Below, piece after piece: positions 1-11,480 of a DNA stretch of 64,000 nt. The DNA is taken from assembly GCA_026225945.1 (NCBI GenBank), contig JAMJFZ010003581.1, positions 5,145,001-5,209,000 of the forward strand, read 5' to 3'. Position numbers and translations under genes: made by a program. The notes under the pieces were generated by a model, which was not told where the DNA came from, made no database searches, and saw nothing but the letters and a program-made list of their open reading frames with translations. This stretch comes from Cricetomys ansorgei. Lineage: Eukaryota > Chordata > Mammalia > Rodentia > Nesomyidae. Position 1 is the first letter of the stretch. Each line of letters opens with the position of its first letter.

Positions 1-366
1 CAAACTGACCCGTGTATGTTTGCTTTCTATATTAAAATTACGAATGCCTAGTAGAAAATCCAATCTGTATATCAAAAGTTTCCTTTACTTTCTTAACTAT
101 GCTGGTGACATTCTCTACTGTGAGTGTGAGGGACATGTTTATCATTGTTCATCAGCTTCCCTCGTCTAATTGTCTCTTATTTCTGCAATAGTTTCTGTTG
201 GCTTTTCTTTTTCTGCTTTCTATAAGGCGCATTTTCCTGAATTGCTGAAAATTTGTTAATGGAAGATTAAGATGTGAATCTTAGCATATTCAGTTTTCCA
301 TTGATAGACTTTGTGTTGGAATGTTGTTAATCACTTGTGCATTTGCAGGTTGTTGTCATTTTTAAT
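1..366. other. Unassigned AT-rich sequence
   Basis: I recognise no repeat family, exon or RNA gene here. It is ordinary AT-rich sequence. Confidence 0.5.
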
Positions 367-548
367 TATATGTACATGTGTATATGCGTGCACATGTGTA
401 GCCTTGGCGGCTACAGGTGTCAGATGCCCGTGGAGCTAGAATCACAAGCAGTTTTGAACCACCTACTCTAAGTGCTGGGAATCTAACTCAGACCCTCTGT
501 AAGAATCATACAAGCCTATAACCATTGAGAAAACTCTCCAATCCCCAG
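367..548 (-). mobile_element. B3/B2-family SINE, antisense
   Basis: Read on the plus strand, this is the reverse of a B2/B3 SINE. It opens with TG-rich sequence (the 3' part), continues through a 'gtgctgggaatctaac' block, and ends in a diverged form of the 'ctctccagcccc' end that is the complement of the B2 head. It is strongly diverged, so it is an old copy. B2/B3 SINEs are tRNA-derived, L1-mobilised rodent retroposons. Confidence 0.75.
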
Positions 549-2440
549 TTTTTCATTGGTGATCCTAGGTGGCTCCTTTTTTAGGATTAATCAATCATGT
601 CATTTGGACAATAAAATTCTGTAGATCTCACTGGATATACCAGGTCTTTGAGTATTTTCTTTGCTGTATGAATGAAAGAGAAACACTTTCCAGTCTTTTT
701 AACACCTGTGGGTTGTTTTCGCATGCTTCTTTTTAAGGTTGACCGTTCTGATTGCAATGAGTTACTTTTCAGGTATGCTCAGCATTCAGCATCCAATATG
801 CAGTAGCACCCCATGCAGATATGTGGAGCTCGGGACTTCAGTTCTTCTCTATTTCTTGTACATTTTTTTTGAAATCCTTATTTCCTCTGACTTTGATCTA
901 TTTCTTTTCCAATTAATGAAACTCAGGGCAAGCCTCAATATATGCTTCAACTCTGAAATCTCAGTAAATCATGTGGTGAATTCGAAGCGTCCACATTGCT
1001 TATTTCTCTTCTAAGAATCATGTCCTAAGTGTTTTCTGCGTCATGTCAGAACAATGGTATTTCACATATTTTCCAAGTATATTTGCAGTGTTTAAAAACA
1101 GGAGGATGGGCCTTGTTCTGATATTCGTTTGTACTGGAGCAACAGCTTACAAAATAAAATCATCTCCCTGTTGCTTTTTCCCACTAATATATCAACATTT
1201 CAGATTTCAAAGTGTTAGTTTGGGTCTCATTCAAAGAATTTAATGATTTCTCCTTAATTAAAATGTACATTATATGATTCAAGAAATTTCCACCGAAATG
1301 TTAGCTAAAAATTTACAAGCATTAATCACGAGTGTCACTCTGTGATAGCTGATCCTCTGGGGTAATGAATATAATGGTTACTTTTCAGCGGGAAAGGGAC
1401 ATTTAGCAGAAAGTGTTATTTTTCTTTCTTCAGAAACATACTTTATGCCTCTAATTAATTTGGATTGAGACAAATACCCATATTATTGAGATAAATACGG
1501 ACGTGTGCAGGTTAACATATAAAAATTCAGGAGTGTGCATGCATTTCAGACCTTGATTTGTATTAAGTTTACTGACTTGCCTTTGGCCAAAAAATAAATA
1601 ATTTTTTAGAGGAGAAAAAGAAAAGAAATCTTATTTGACCAACCTTAGAGTTGAAGCAGACAGAAAGGTACATTTGTTATAAAATGCGGACATTTTGTGT
1701 CCATTTTTATAATCTCTACATTCTTGTTCTTGCAGTTTTTAAACGGCCTTTGTCCCCTTGAGAATGAAGACCAAGTTCTTTGCACAGCATCAAGGCTGTC
1801 TGTGCTTCTGTAACTGACCATTAATCTTTCACACAGGGACCAGACTCTAGATCATTTTCATATAAATCACAACTGAAGAAAGTAGTGTGATATTAGAAAC
1901 ACTAACTTCATAGAGATTACACTTAGACTTAAAGCAAAGGATGCTGTAACTCATAAAAACGGCAACTTTATCAAAACTTTTTGAGTTCAGAGTATCATTT
2001 AGGTGTATTCGCTAGACTTAAGTTTCAGACACTTGAAATCTGGGAGTTATACAAAATCTGATGTTTCAGAAAATTATTTCTGTAGATGCCTAATTGCTTC
2101 TAAATCTATGCCCATATCCTGTGGAGTTAGCCTAAATGGATGATGAATATTAACAATCTGAAAATAAAGTCTTCCTCTCTAAACAATACCAATTACTACC
2201 ATTATTTAACTATTCACAGTGTGTCCAGCATTGTTAAATACACATTTTTCTTTAGACCATCAATGTTTGTAACAAGCATCATGTCTGACTATTGTGTTTC
2301 TGTTTTACAAGTTAAGAAAAAGAATTAGAGGTAGTTTCGTTTCATATTGTCAGCCTCTTACCCTTACCAGGTGACATTATTTACAGATGATGGGGTATAA
2401 ATGATGTAGGGCCCCTTTAAGGAATTTAGACCCATGAAAT
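549..2440. other. Unassigned AT-rich sequence
   Basis: About 1.9 kb without a recognisable repeat or gene. Two short plus-strand open frames (739-1014 and 1043-1243) have no initiation context, repeat structure or known motif, and are best taken as chance frames. Confidence 0.45.
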
Positions 2441-2449
2441 TCCCCAAAA

Positions 2450-2900
2450 GGATATTGGGGCCCTGGTAGATTCTTGTCTTTTTTCATTTCATGGGCACAA
2501 TGCGAGGATTAACTTCTTGTGACTGATGGTCCCACAAAAGTACACTTTGCATAAGACCACAGCCACTGAGCCAAGTGGCCACTGACTGCCTCTTTTGAAA
2601 CCATCAGCTCAAACAAGTCATTCCCATTATTATGTTGATTATTTGACCTGGTTTGGCCTGGTAATGGGAAGCTCACACCAAAGTCGTTGAATTAATGAGA
2701 GGAGTTGTCTGCAGTCCTTCTTGTTCCTCCTTTGTTTCCCAGCCTTACTGTGAACTTCTGACAACAATGTGTCTGATCTGTCCACTCATGGCAATAACCT
2801 CTAGGACTGTGAGCCTAATAAAGCCTTTTCTCTTTATATGTCAAAGGCAGGTGTTTTTTTTCCTAATTACTGATAGCTGGATGATGCAGATATAATATCT
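2450..2900 (+). mobile_element. LTR-like rodent medium repeat, sense (degenerate)
   Basis: The stretch ends with a block like 'actgtgagcctaataaagcc' (2804-2823). This resembles the polyadenylation-signal region shared by MaLR-type LTRs and related rodent repeats ('gtgagccaaataaa...'). Upstream sequence is only loosely similar. The family name is uncertain and it may instead be an old L1 tail. Confidence 0.35.
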
Positions 2901-3717
2901 AAATAAAGTACTACCTGTGGTGGAGCCCAGACCTTTCCTTATAACCATTAAATTATTGCCAGTTTTGGTTTCTTAACGGATATTGTTTTGTATTTCTATA
3001 TAACAAATTGTCATACTGATTTCCTGGATTAGAGGCCTGGGCACAGTTTAGTTAAGCACTCTGTTCTTGGTCCAGTGATTGGTCAGGAATGTGGTATCAT
3101 CCGTAGTCAAAGTTGCCCATTTAAAGCATGATGGAGCGTGGCAGATTTTGACATTTTAAAGCCAGGCATACCAATCTCTTAATGAATATCAGCTTTCGTA
3201 AACAAAAGCTGACCCTCTCTCCCCAAGTTCTTACTCTGTGATTCACTTGAAAGAGAATAGCCTAAAACCTTCCAAGTTAGCAGAAGCATATCTTTGGACT
3301 TCTCATTGTTCTGTAAAAACACAGCTGATTATTTCAGGATAATTTTACAGGATAGTCTCCTTTGATTAACTCAAAACAATCTGTTAGTGCTTATCATTGT
3401 GTCTGAAAAGCTTTTCAGCCACATTCTTAAAATATAATGGGAATAAAGTTATTATTTTTACAGTTTCCTCTAAGAGTCACTGATAAGGAATTAGAAAAGA
3501 ACCTTTACCACTGTGGTTGATCCTAAAATTCTTCTCTCATCTAGGTCATTTGTCTTCAAGCACAACTGATGGTACATATCAGAAAAAGAAACCTGTCAAT
3601 GGCTATTTGTGTTGATAAATGAAACCTGCTATCGTTTCCAGTTCTTTCATTGTCTTGTACCATTTAGATGCTATGAAGATTCATATATATTAGTTTTCCT
3701 AATATAAAAAAATTATT
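2901..3717. other. Unassigned sequence
   Basis: No repeat family, exon or RNA gene recognised. Confidence 0.45.
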
Positions 3718-3930
3718 GGGCTGGAGAGATGACTTAGTGTTTAAGAGCACTGGGTGCTCTTCCAGTGAACCTGGGTTCAATGAACAGAACTTAGATGGTA
3801 GCTCACAACTATCTGTAAGTCTAGTGCTAGTGGGTCCCATGTCCTCTTCAGATCTCCACAGGCACTGTACACACGTGGCACACAGACAAAACATCCATGC
3901 ATATATAATAAAAAATAAGAATAAAAATAA
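3718..3930 (+). mobile_element. B2 SINE, sense
   Basis: It begins with 'gggctggagagatgactta', the tRNA-derived B2 head carrying the Pol III A-box. It continues through 'ttaagagcactgggtgctct' and 'cctgggttcaatgaac' (B-box region) and ends in an A/T-rich tail with AATAAA-like runs. Length is close to a full B2 (about 190-210 bp). The two overlapping open frames, one on each strand, are by-products of the SINE. Confidence 0.92.
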
Positions 3931-4064
3931 TTTAAAATGAAAAGAATAAATGGAATGTATAATGAGAGAATTATGAGAATGATAACAATATTTTGGCATA
4001 ATCATCAATAGAAATTATACATTTATGCAAAAACATAATCCTTTATAAATTGCTGTGTTAGTGT

Positions 4065-4400
4065 ACTTGTTATTATTACCATATTACTGAGAAAAAAAAA
4101 AAAACCTTGACTGAGGAGCATACATCTTGGTTCATGATTTCAGAGGCTTTAGCCATATTTGCTTGAGTCCATTATTTATGAGCTTCTGGCCAGGCTTATG
4201 GCAGAGAGGACAGGGTGGGACTGAACTTCTCACCACATAATTGAGAGGAATCAAAAAAACAAGAATGAAGGCTGAGAAGGACCAAGGACAGCATATGACT
4301 TCTCACACCATACACCTTGTCACCTATTTTTTATAAGTATATTGCACTTTCTAGTGCAACCCCTACCAGCCCCCACAATGCTATTAATTAGCTAAAGCCC
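4065..4400 (-). mobile_element. LTR-like rodent repeat, antisense (weak)
   Basis: The series 'gttattattaccatattactgag', a 'ttcatgatttcagaggctt' block and a 'cttatggcagagagga' block occur in the order expected for the reverse of the MaLR-like repeat also seen near 14 kb and 17 kb. Divergence is high and the family name is not certain. Confidence 0.35.
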
Positions 4401-4790
4401 TCAGAGTCTACCTGCTTCCCCCACAAATCTGTCAGGTATAGATTTTAAATTCGAACCACAATTAGCCTATAAATGTATTAACTCCTATAAAACAGACAAG
4501 GTAACCATTACTCAAGAAAACAAGTTTGAACTATTACATACAAATTCTGATGGGAAGGAAGAAGTAAGAAGTACTCTCCCAACCAATTCTAAAATGCACA
4601 GTCAAGTTAAATAATTGAAATGCTGCAAATATATGAACAATATACAGCCCCTGGGCTCATAAAGAACCAAAACATGAAAATATACAAGTGATGCATTAGT
4701 AAATAACAAAACTGATTTTAGACATGAAGGAAAAATCAACATGAAATGGAGTTTCTTGTGAGTGTAAAGGTATAGCACTCACCATCTGTC
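4401..4790. other. Unassigned sequence
   Basis: No recognisable element. Confidence 0.45.
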
Positions 4791-4791
4791 C

Positions 4792-5030
4792 TTTTTTTTT
4801 AACTGTCTGTTTCTCACCAATGGGCTAGTCTGGACAATGAGGCCCAGAGAACACCTGTTTCCACCTCCCCAGTGTTGGGATTACAAATGTGTGCCAACAA
4901 GCTTGTCTTAAAAACAAACAAAACAAAACAAAACAAAACAAAACAACCCCTTAGGTCCTAGGGCACCAACTCAGGTTCTTATGCTTTATAAGACAAATAC
5001 TATACTTACTGAGCTATTACTCCAACCCCA
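4792..5030 (-). mobile_element. B4-type SINE, antisense
   Basis: Plus-strand order is a B1-like reverse block ('cctccccagtgttgggatta', 'tgtgccaacaagc'), an internal (CAAAA)n run at 4914-4945, then the reverse of an ID/tRNA-like head ('actgagctattactcc'). A B1-like part joined to an ID-like part is the B4 architecture. The A-rich run inside may mark where the two halves meet. Confidence 0.7.
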
Positions 5031-5119
5031 GTGGGTGGCTTAGGTTATACTAGATCATCAGTTTGGATGGCAATGAGGAAAGATGAAGATTTCATTACTG
5101 AAAGCCTGAGATAGGCAAT

Positions 5120-5151
5120 GACAGACAGACAGGCAGACAGACAGACAGACC
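5120..5151. repeat. (AGAC)n microsatellite
   Basis: About 30 bp of AGAC units with one GGCAG interruption. Confidence 0.9.
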
Positions 5152-5224
5152 AGTAGCTAGAACCAAAAGCTAAACACTAATGTAAAACTAGACAAAATAC
5201 AAATACATCTACCTCAATATCAAA

Positions 5225-5425
5225 CATTTCATTTAATTTTTAAAATTTTATTATTTTAAGAGTATGATTGCTTTCTCTACATGTATACCTGCTCATCATC
5301 TCCATTCTTGGTGCCCACAGAGGCAAGAAGAATGATTGGGATCTGCCATGTGAGTACTGGAAATCAAACACCACTCTTCTGGAAGAGCAGCCGGTGCTCT
5401 TAAAATTGAGCTGTCTTTCTGATTT
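5225..5425 (-). mobile_element. B2/B3-family SINE, antisense
   Basis: It begins on the plus strand with a T/A-rich tail complement. It continues with 'ttggtgcccacagaggcaag' and 'ggaagagcagccggtgctct', diagnostic for a reversed B2/B3, and ends in a degraded 'ttgagctgtctttc' head. The plus-strand open frame over 5268-5504 is a by-product. Confidence 0.85.
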
Positions 5426-6013
5426 TGTAAGAGAATATCAAGAAGTCACAAAGACCAATAATTGTGGCAAGCTTATTATAGTGAACAATTGTTTACTGTT
5501 TTAAAATATATTATAGATAAAGATAAGATTCAAGAAACAAAAGGGAGTGATATTATCTAGAATGAACAAAGCATTCAAAACTGACTGTGATTAATATTCA
5601 TAAAGAAATAATAAACATAGTAAACTAATAAACTTAAATCTAAGTAAAAAATGCAGATGTCAACAAATACTGGAAAATACATTCCTTTCATAATGACATT
5701 AATAAATAATAAGGCTATATTGATAAAATGCTACTTTGCCACTTAAGTGAGAAATTCTAATTATTTTTTGAAGTAATAGATTGGGCAAAATTAGATGGAC
5801 AGTTTCAAACACAGACTATGGAAATGTAACAGAAAATGCTGGGGAGGCAAATTATGCCAGTACACAGAATGGTTCGGTTTTAGAAAGTCATAGGCCCCAG
5901 TGTCTAGTTAATACCTATTTGACTGCCTAGCCAGAATAAGAGTGTGAAGTAGCCAGCATAAATGACCTCCCTCTAGGTTCTGCATAGACCTGTTCTTCAG
6001 ATGGTTTTAGAAA
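5426..6013. other. Unassigned AT-rich sequence
   Basis: No recognisable element. Confidence 0.45.
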
Positions 6014-6023
6014 ATATAGTTTG

Positions 6024-6239
6024 GGTGGCTGGGCTGGAGAGATAGATCGGGGTAAAGAGCACGTGATGGTCTCGCAAAAGACCCAAGTTCAGGTGCCAGC
6101 ACTCACATCAGTTGGTTCATCACAGCTTTTAACTCCACCTCTAGGGGATCTGACAACTTCCTTGCCTCCATGGATATCAGCACATCAATTCCATATACTC
6201 ACATAGACACAGATATAAGTGCAGATTTTTAAATAAAAG
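6024..6239 (+). mobile_element. B2 SINE with 10-bp target duplication
   Basis: It starts just before 'ggctgggctggagagataga' and ends in an A-rich tail 'tttttaaataaaa'. The 10-mer 'atatagtttg' occurs directly before it (6014-6023) and directly after it (6240-6249), which is the target-site duplication of L1-driven retroposition. The body is diverged but full length. Confidence 0.9.
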
Positions 6240-6249
6240 ATATAGTTTG

Positions 6250-6865
6250 ATGAGGTCATGAACCTTTAACATGAATGTAATCACCCTTTTCAAAGGTGAT
6301 TTGGCAATATGTATCTACTAATCAAGAACTTCTGTCTTCTAGAAGTCTTACTTACGTGTATCCACAAATATAATAGAATACTTTATTACAATAATATTGA
6401 AAATATCATAGATTGAAAATGATCTACTATAGCTAGCAAAGTACTGCTCAAATAATTTATTATACATTAATATAATAGGATATCATATATAGCTGTTAAA
6501 ATAACTGGGTGGATCAGTATGTGATAGCATGAAAACACTATTAGAAATTATAAATTTTTCATTAGGAAATGAAGACTTATAAATTAGTATTTCTCACATA
6601 AGAGCCTTAAAAATCATACATAAAGACAGTTGTGATGGAATTCTTTTACTGGCTATAGTACCATGTATTGAAACTCCAAACAAGATACTGTTAAAGATTT
6701 TTTTTTTTTTCCTGCAGACGTGACTCAGAATCAGGAGTAGGAGGGGCATTTATATTTTGTCAGGAAGCATTTTAATTCTTTAGGTGCTTTTTATCAAGTA
6801 CATTTGTTAGTCTTTATTTGAAATAACAGCTGTCATGTATGTCAAAACACACGTAGAGGTAACAT
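6250..6865. other. Unassigned AT-rich sequence
   Basis: No recognisable element. There is a T13 run near 6699. Confidence 0.45.
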
Positions 6866-6867
6866 TG

Positions 6868-7077
6868 TATGGACTGAGCAGGTTGTACTTTTATTTTTCA
6901 AACTGTGTTAGTATGTGTGTGTGTGTGTGCATGTGTGTGTGTGTGTGTGTGTAACAATAATTAATGAAAAAAGAGATCATTTGAATTTGAAAGAGAGCAA
7001 TAAAGATTATATGGAAGGATTAGGAGGAAGGTGGGAGAATAAAGTAACTATATTATAATCTCAAAAAAATAAAATAG
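6868..7077 (+). mobile_element. Rodent L1 (Lx-like) 3' UTR end, sense
   Basis: The order matches the 3' UTR of rodent Lx-type L1s as I recall them: 'tggactgagcaggttgtact', a TG microsatellite, 'gtaacaataattaatgaaaa', 'gagatcatttgaatttgaaa', a G-rich 'ggaggaaggtgggag' block, and a terminal 'tctcaaaaaaataaaa'. No coding part is attached, so it is a 5'-truncated insertion. Confidence 0.75.
6911..6953. repeat. (TG)n microsatellite inside the L1 3' UTR
   Basis: About 42 bp of TG with one interruption (GCA). This microsatellite is a normal part of this L1 tail type. Confidence 0.95.
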
Positions 7078-7080
7078 ATA

Positions 7081-7715
7081 GTAAAACTACCTTGCTACAG
7101 TTATTATCACTAACTTCTGAATAATCTATTACAGGAGTTTTGTAGAGACTAAAAGAAAAGAAATCTGTAATTTAAAAAGCAAAATGTGTTTTTAGATAGA
7201 TCACACAGTGATGGACATAATATTGTACTGGCCAGGGAATATTTGATAGAAGATCTTTGTAGTTAATGTAGTTTGATGAAATGTCCGGGAGAAAACCAGT
7301 TATCGCTGGAAGGAATCGGAATGGTTTTAAGACAGTCTTCATCTGAGAGACAAGGAATGTGGGCACAGAAATAAAGGTCAGGCTGCAGAACACCAGGCTT
7401 GCACAGATCACTCACTTTTACACACTTTAGTTTTCATCTAAAACAATTGTGTGATTATTTTTTACACTGTATTTTTGAGAAATATTAGATACATGGATAA
7501 ATTTGAAAACTTTGGAATCTATTTAGTTTATCTACATATTCTAACCTGACAAATAAGCCCTGTTGTTAAACTCAGTTGACACCCGGGTAGGATGTGATTG
7601 CAAGCACATGAGAGGGGAGAGATGTGAGCCACCAAGAAGGCAATTGTTTTTAAATTACTCCCTTGCCTGGGCAGCGCCTGGTGATCGGAGTTCAGTGGGT
7701 TTTGCTTGTTTGTTT
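7081..7715. other. Unassigned sequence
   Basis: No recognisable element. A 79-codon minus-strand frame at 7172-7411 has no features to support it. Confidence 0.45.
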
Positions 7716-7716
7716 T

Positions 7717-8000
7717 GAGATTATAATCTAATTACATTTCTCCCGTCCCTTTCGTCCTCCAAGCCCTCTCTCATCAAGGAAACTTCTCTTTGCAGGAGAC
7801 AACTACAGAAAACCACAACCATTCAAAATGTAGAGTTGTGGAGTCCAGTACCAATGGTTACATCTACAAAATGCCCCCAACATCTACGGCTTAAGGGACA
7901 TTCCAGAGTAAGGGGAAGAAAGATTGTAAGAATCAGAGGATAAGGGAGTTGGATGAGAATGTTTTCTAGTAATGGCAGTCTGCCTTTTTTAATCCGTTTG
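7717..8000 (+). mobile_element. Rodent L1 3' UTR-derived repeat, sense
   Basis: It contains 'ggaaacttctctttgcagga', 'acagaaaaccacaacc', 'acatctacggcttaaggga' and 'gaaagattgtaagaatcaga' in the order found in a very common rodent L1-tail-related repeat. Similarity may run on to about 8240. The 138-codon minus-strand frame at 7823-8239 largely overlaps it and is therefore not a gene. Confidence 0.65.
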
Positions 8001-8240
8001 GTTAGTGGTGCCATAGGTACGTCTCTGAAATTGGTATGTTGGGGTTCAAGAAAAATTCTGTCCCTCCTCGACGGAAAGTACAATTTAAAATCTACTTTCT
8101 TGCTTCTTGCATAGTCAGAGAAAATTGGCAGTCGGTAGAAATGTCCCATGGCTCCCAATGCAGTCATTTTCCCTTCCGCACCACAGGGACTGCTGATTCT
8201 GTGAGTGTTATCTTTGCTCAAGTTGCCTTTAGGGATCACT

Positions 8241-9560
8241 AAGGTAAACAGAGGAGCTTCTGGGCTTCATTATGTCCGAGTAAGCACACAGATGCTGAGT
8301 ACATTCCTGTGAGAGACTGGGGAAATGGAAGATTATACCTACAACTTCCTCTAAGTGCTCCAAATAAAATCAGCTCCAATGAAAAACCCATGAGGAACTT
8401 GCTTCATCAGCAATTAACTACATAATTGTAGGAACAAGCAAATTTGTCTATTGTGGATTCACTAAAGGATTCTAAAAAATAATGTTCAACGGATTTGAGT
8501 ATGTGTTCACAAACAAACATCCTTAAAACACAAAAGCATGCTGGGATGTAGATGTTGCAAAACTCTTTATAGAACAATTTGCAGATATTTGAGTTATATA
8601 AATTGGGTTTATATAACACATATTATTAAAATAAAGAAACTCAATCTGTGATAATAATTATTCAAAAGTACAGGCCTGGCTACTAAGCCACATTCCACAA
8701 TTTCAGTCCCATCTACTAAGACAAATTTTGCAGTGTCTTTATCTTATCTCTTTTGGAAGTTTTATTGTTTAGTATTTGACGACCCTTTGTTCCTGAGACT
8801 GGCTTGTAAACTAAGATATAGTAGACATAGTTTCCTGTCTTTAAGAGGAGAGGTCTTAATGCAGTAATGTAGTATGGCATTAAGTGTGAACTTCACAGCT
8901 TCCATAAAAGCCTCTTAACAAACATTTAAATTCAAGATTAGCCTGCACAGCTGCAATTGGTTAAAGATGGACTAAATTCTGTGCTACTCTCTGCATTGAG
9001 AATCAGAGTTTAATTCGTTCTCTTTGGTGTTAGACTAGCAGTAACTAGCAGTCTGTAGCAGAAGTGACATTGTGGTGCTACCAAGTTGCATTTTAAGAAG
9101 CTTATGAGTTCTAGCCACAAAACCATAGAGGACTAAGACCCCCTAAAAGTTATGCAAGAGACATAAGAACCTTAATAGAATGGTACTAGAGAGCTCCATA
9201 CAGGCTTTCTAGTCACAATTCAATCTAGCTTTGTGGTCATCTCTGCCAGATACCTGACATCTATGTGAGGCCATGGTATGTCTCAATGTCAGCCTGTCAA
9301 TCAGTTACATACATCTGTGTGTCTTCAACTGAGGCACTTATATCTTGCCTGGCTTTCCAGCTCACAAAATATTGTGATACAGCACAACTTGTTTTTAAAT
9401 ATTGCAGTCAGAGATCAATACACAGCAACAAATAATTTGAAAATGGCTATAATATTTATGTGTGATCATAGTCATCACTTTAGCTGCTATAATTGTCCAG
9501 AGATGAATAAAAATTATATGACTGATCAAGTAATTGAATAAAATAGTGAAGTAAATCCAA
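8241..9560. other. Unassigned sequence
   Basis: About 1.3 kb with no recognisable repeat, exon or RNA gene. Confidence 0.45.
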
Positions 9561-9562
9561 CT

Positions 9563-9655
9563 TAGCTGTGTGTTTATGTATGTATGCTTCTGCCTGTGTT
9601 TGCCTCTATGTGTATGTTTCTGCCCCTGTCTGCATGCCTATGTGTTTGTATGTGC
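9563..9655. repeat. Degenerate TG/TATG-rich stretch
   Basis: Irregular alternation of 'tgtgtttatgtatg' and 'tgcctgtgtttgcc' units. It is probably an old microsatellite or SINE tail. Confidence 0.6.
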
Positions 9656-10712
9656 TAGAGGAGGGAGAAAGAGAGAGTATGTGTAAATATTCTGGAGAGA
9701 CATAAGGAGACACAATGGCTGGGTTGATTTTACTTTCTAGTGTCCATATCTTTTAGGATACAGGATATGACTCATTTGCTCATAACATCTACACACAACC
9801 TATTCCATAAACTATGATAGAGACTCAGCTACTTTTGCAAGAGGCCCTTTCCTTTTGAGATAATTTGGGTCTTTGAATCTAGCTCACTGTTTCTCAAAAT
9901 GGAAATATTATCTCCAAGAAAAGAATTTCCATACAATTGTCGACACAGTATTCATGAGAAAGCTTGATATCTGTGACTTAAATTATGACACGTCTCTGAC
10001 TCAATTTCCTTCCTTGGGAGATTTATTCAATTTTCTACACCAGTGCTCTACCTGAGATTGCACCCATTCTCTTTTTGTTTTCTTATAATTCTAATCCTCT
10101 TTTGCTTTTATTTTTATTGGTCTTATTTTCAGATACGTTCTAATTAATTTCTTTCAGCTAGAATCTTGTTTGAAAATAACACAAGCATACCATATGCAGC
10201 ATATTCAGAAAAAGGTAAAAGCAAAGTAAACCTCACTGATATAATGTCCATTATGTAATAAAGTAATATCAAGTCCTTTTCAGAATCCATGGATGACCCA
10301 CGTATTTCTCTTTGATCTTACAGTTTGGACGTTGGAAAGTTTTGATCAGTTCCATGACTCCAGAATAGTAAGTTCATACTTTTCAGTTTTCTATCAAAAT
10401 TTAGTGCTTGGTTTCCATAGAGACCCTCATCTTTTCATATGTTGTCTCAAAATCTTCTCTAACAGCATGGGTTAGTGCTGTCCCTGTGATCTGCAGTATT
10501 CAAGGAAAGCACGATAGTTAGAACTCTAAAGGATGATATTTAAACACCTGAGGATCACGGATAAGTTAAATGTTGTCATCTCGTATCCATTGCATGGACA
10601 ATTCTGGGTTCTATTGTGTATACATCACAGAAGTGCCCCAGGCTCACATTCTCTTTATCTGTCTGTCTCTGTCTATCATCATCACTTTGCCCTTTACTTC
10701 TCTTGTTTCCTT
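9656..10712. other. Unassigned sequence
   Basis: No recognisable element. Confidence 0.45.
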
Positions 10713-10906
10713 CCTATCTATCTATCTATCTATCTATCATCTATCTATCTATCTATCTATCTATAATCTATCTATCTATCATCTATCTATCTATCAACTA
10801 TCTATCTATCTATAATCTATCTATCTATCTATCTATCTATCATCTATCTATCTATCTATCTATCTATAATCTATCTATCTATCATCTATCTATCTATCTA
10901 TCTATC

Positions 10907-10941
<35 letters not shown>

Positions 10942-11175
10942 ATCTATCTATCTATCTATCTATCTATCATCTATCTATCTATCTATCTATAATCTATCTA
11001 TCTATCTATCTATCATCTATCTATCTATCTATCTATCATCTATCTATCTATCTATCCATCTATCTATCTATCTATCATCTATCTATCATCTATCTATCTA
11101 TCTATCCATCTATAATCTATCTGTCTATCATCTATCTATCATCTATCTATCTATCTATCAACTATCTATCTATCT

Positions 11176-11217
<42 letters not shown>

Positions 11218-11245
11218 ATCTATCTATCTATCATCTATCTATCAA

Positions 11246-11286
<41 letters not shown>

Positions 11287-11291
11287 CATCG
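10713..11291. repeat. (TATC)n array, about 580 bp, with regular interruptions
   Basis: The array is almost entirely TATC (GATA on the other strand). At intervals of roughly 16-40 bp it is interrupted by 'catc', 'taatc', 'caac' or 'ccatc' variants that recur through the array. It lies directly beside an antisense B3 SINE and at that SINE's 3' side. Long open frames over it encode only Ser/Ile/Tyr/Leu repeats and are not genes. Confidence 0.98.
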
Positions 11292-11295
11292 TCTA

Positions 11296-11480
11296 ACTAT
11301 TATTTAATATATGTATGAGCACAACATGTGTTCAGTACTCAAAGAGTCCAGAAGACTTTGGAAGTCCTGAAACTGGAGTTATAAATTGTTATAAGCCACG
11401 ACAAAAAAGCTGGGAACGGAACCTGTGTCCTCTACAGGACCAACAAATGCTCTTAATCATTGAGTCATCTCTCCAGCCTC
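11296..11480 (-). mobile_element. B3/B2-family SINE, antisense
   Basis: The plus strand reads 'aagagtccagaagactttgg', 'gggaacggaacctgtgtcct', 'gctcttaatcattgagtcat' and ends 'ctctccagcctc'. This is a complete reversed B3 head. Its 3' tail points into the TATC array. Confidence 0.88.

Noticed and set aside
7823..8239. 138-codon minus-strand open frame
   Set aside because: Most of it overlaps a rodent L1 3' UTR-derived repeat read backwards. No protein motif is visible.
10533..11296. Overlapping open frames up to 226 codons across the TATC array
   Set aside because: A tetranucleotide repeat without stop codons is open by composition. The products are Ser/Ile/Tyr/Leu repeats only.
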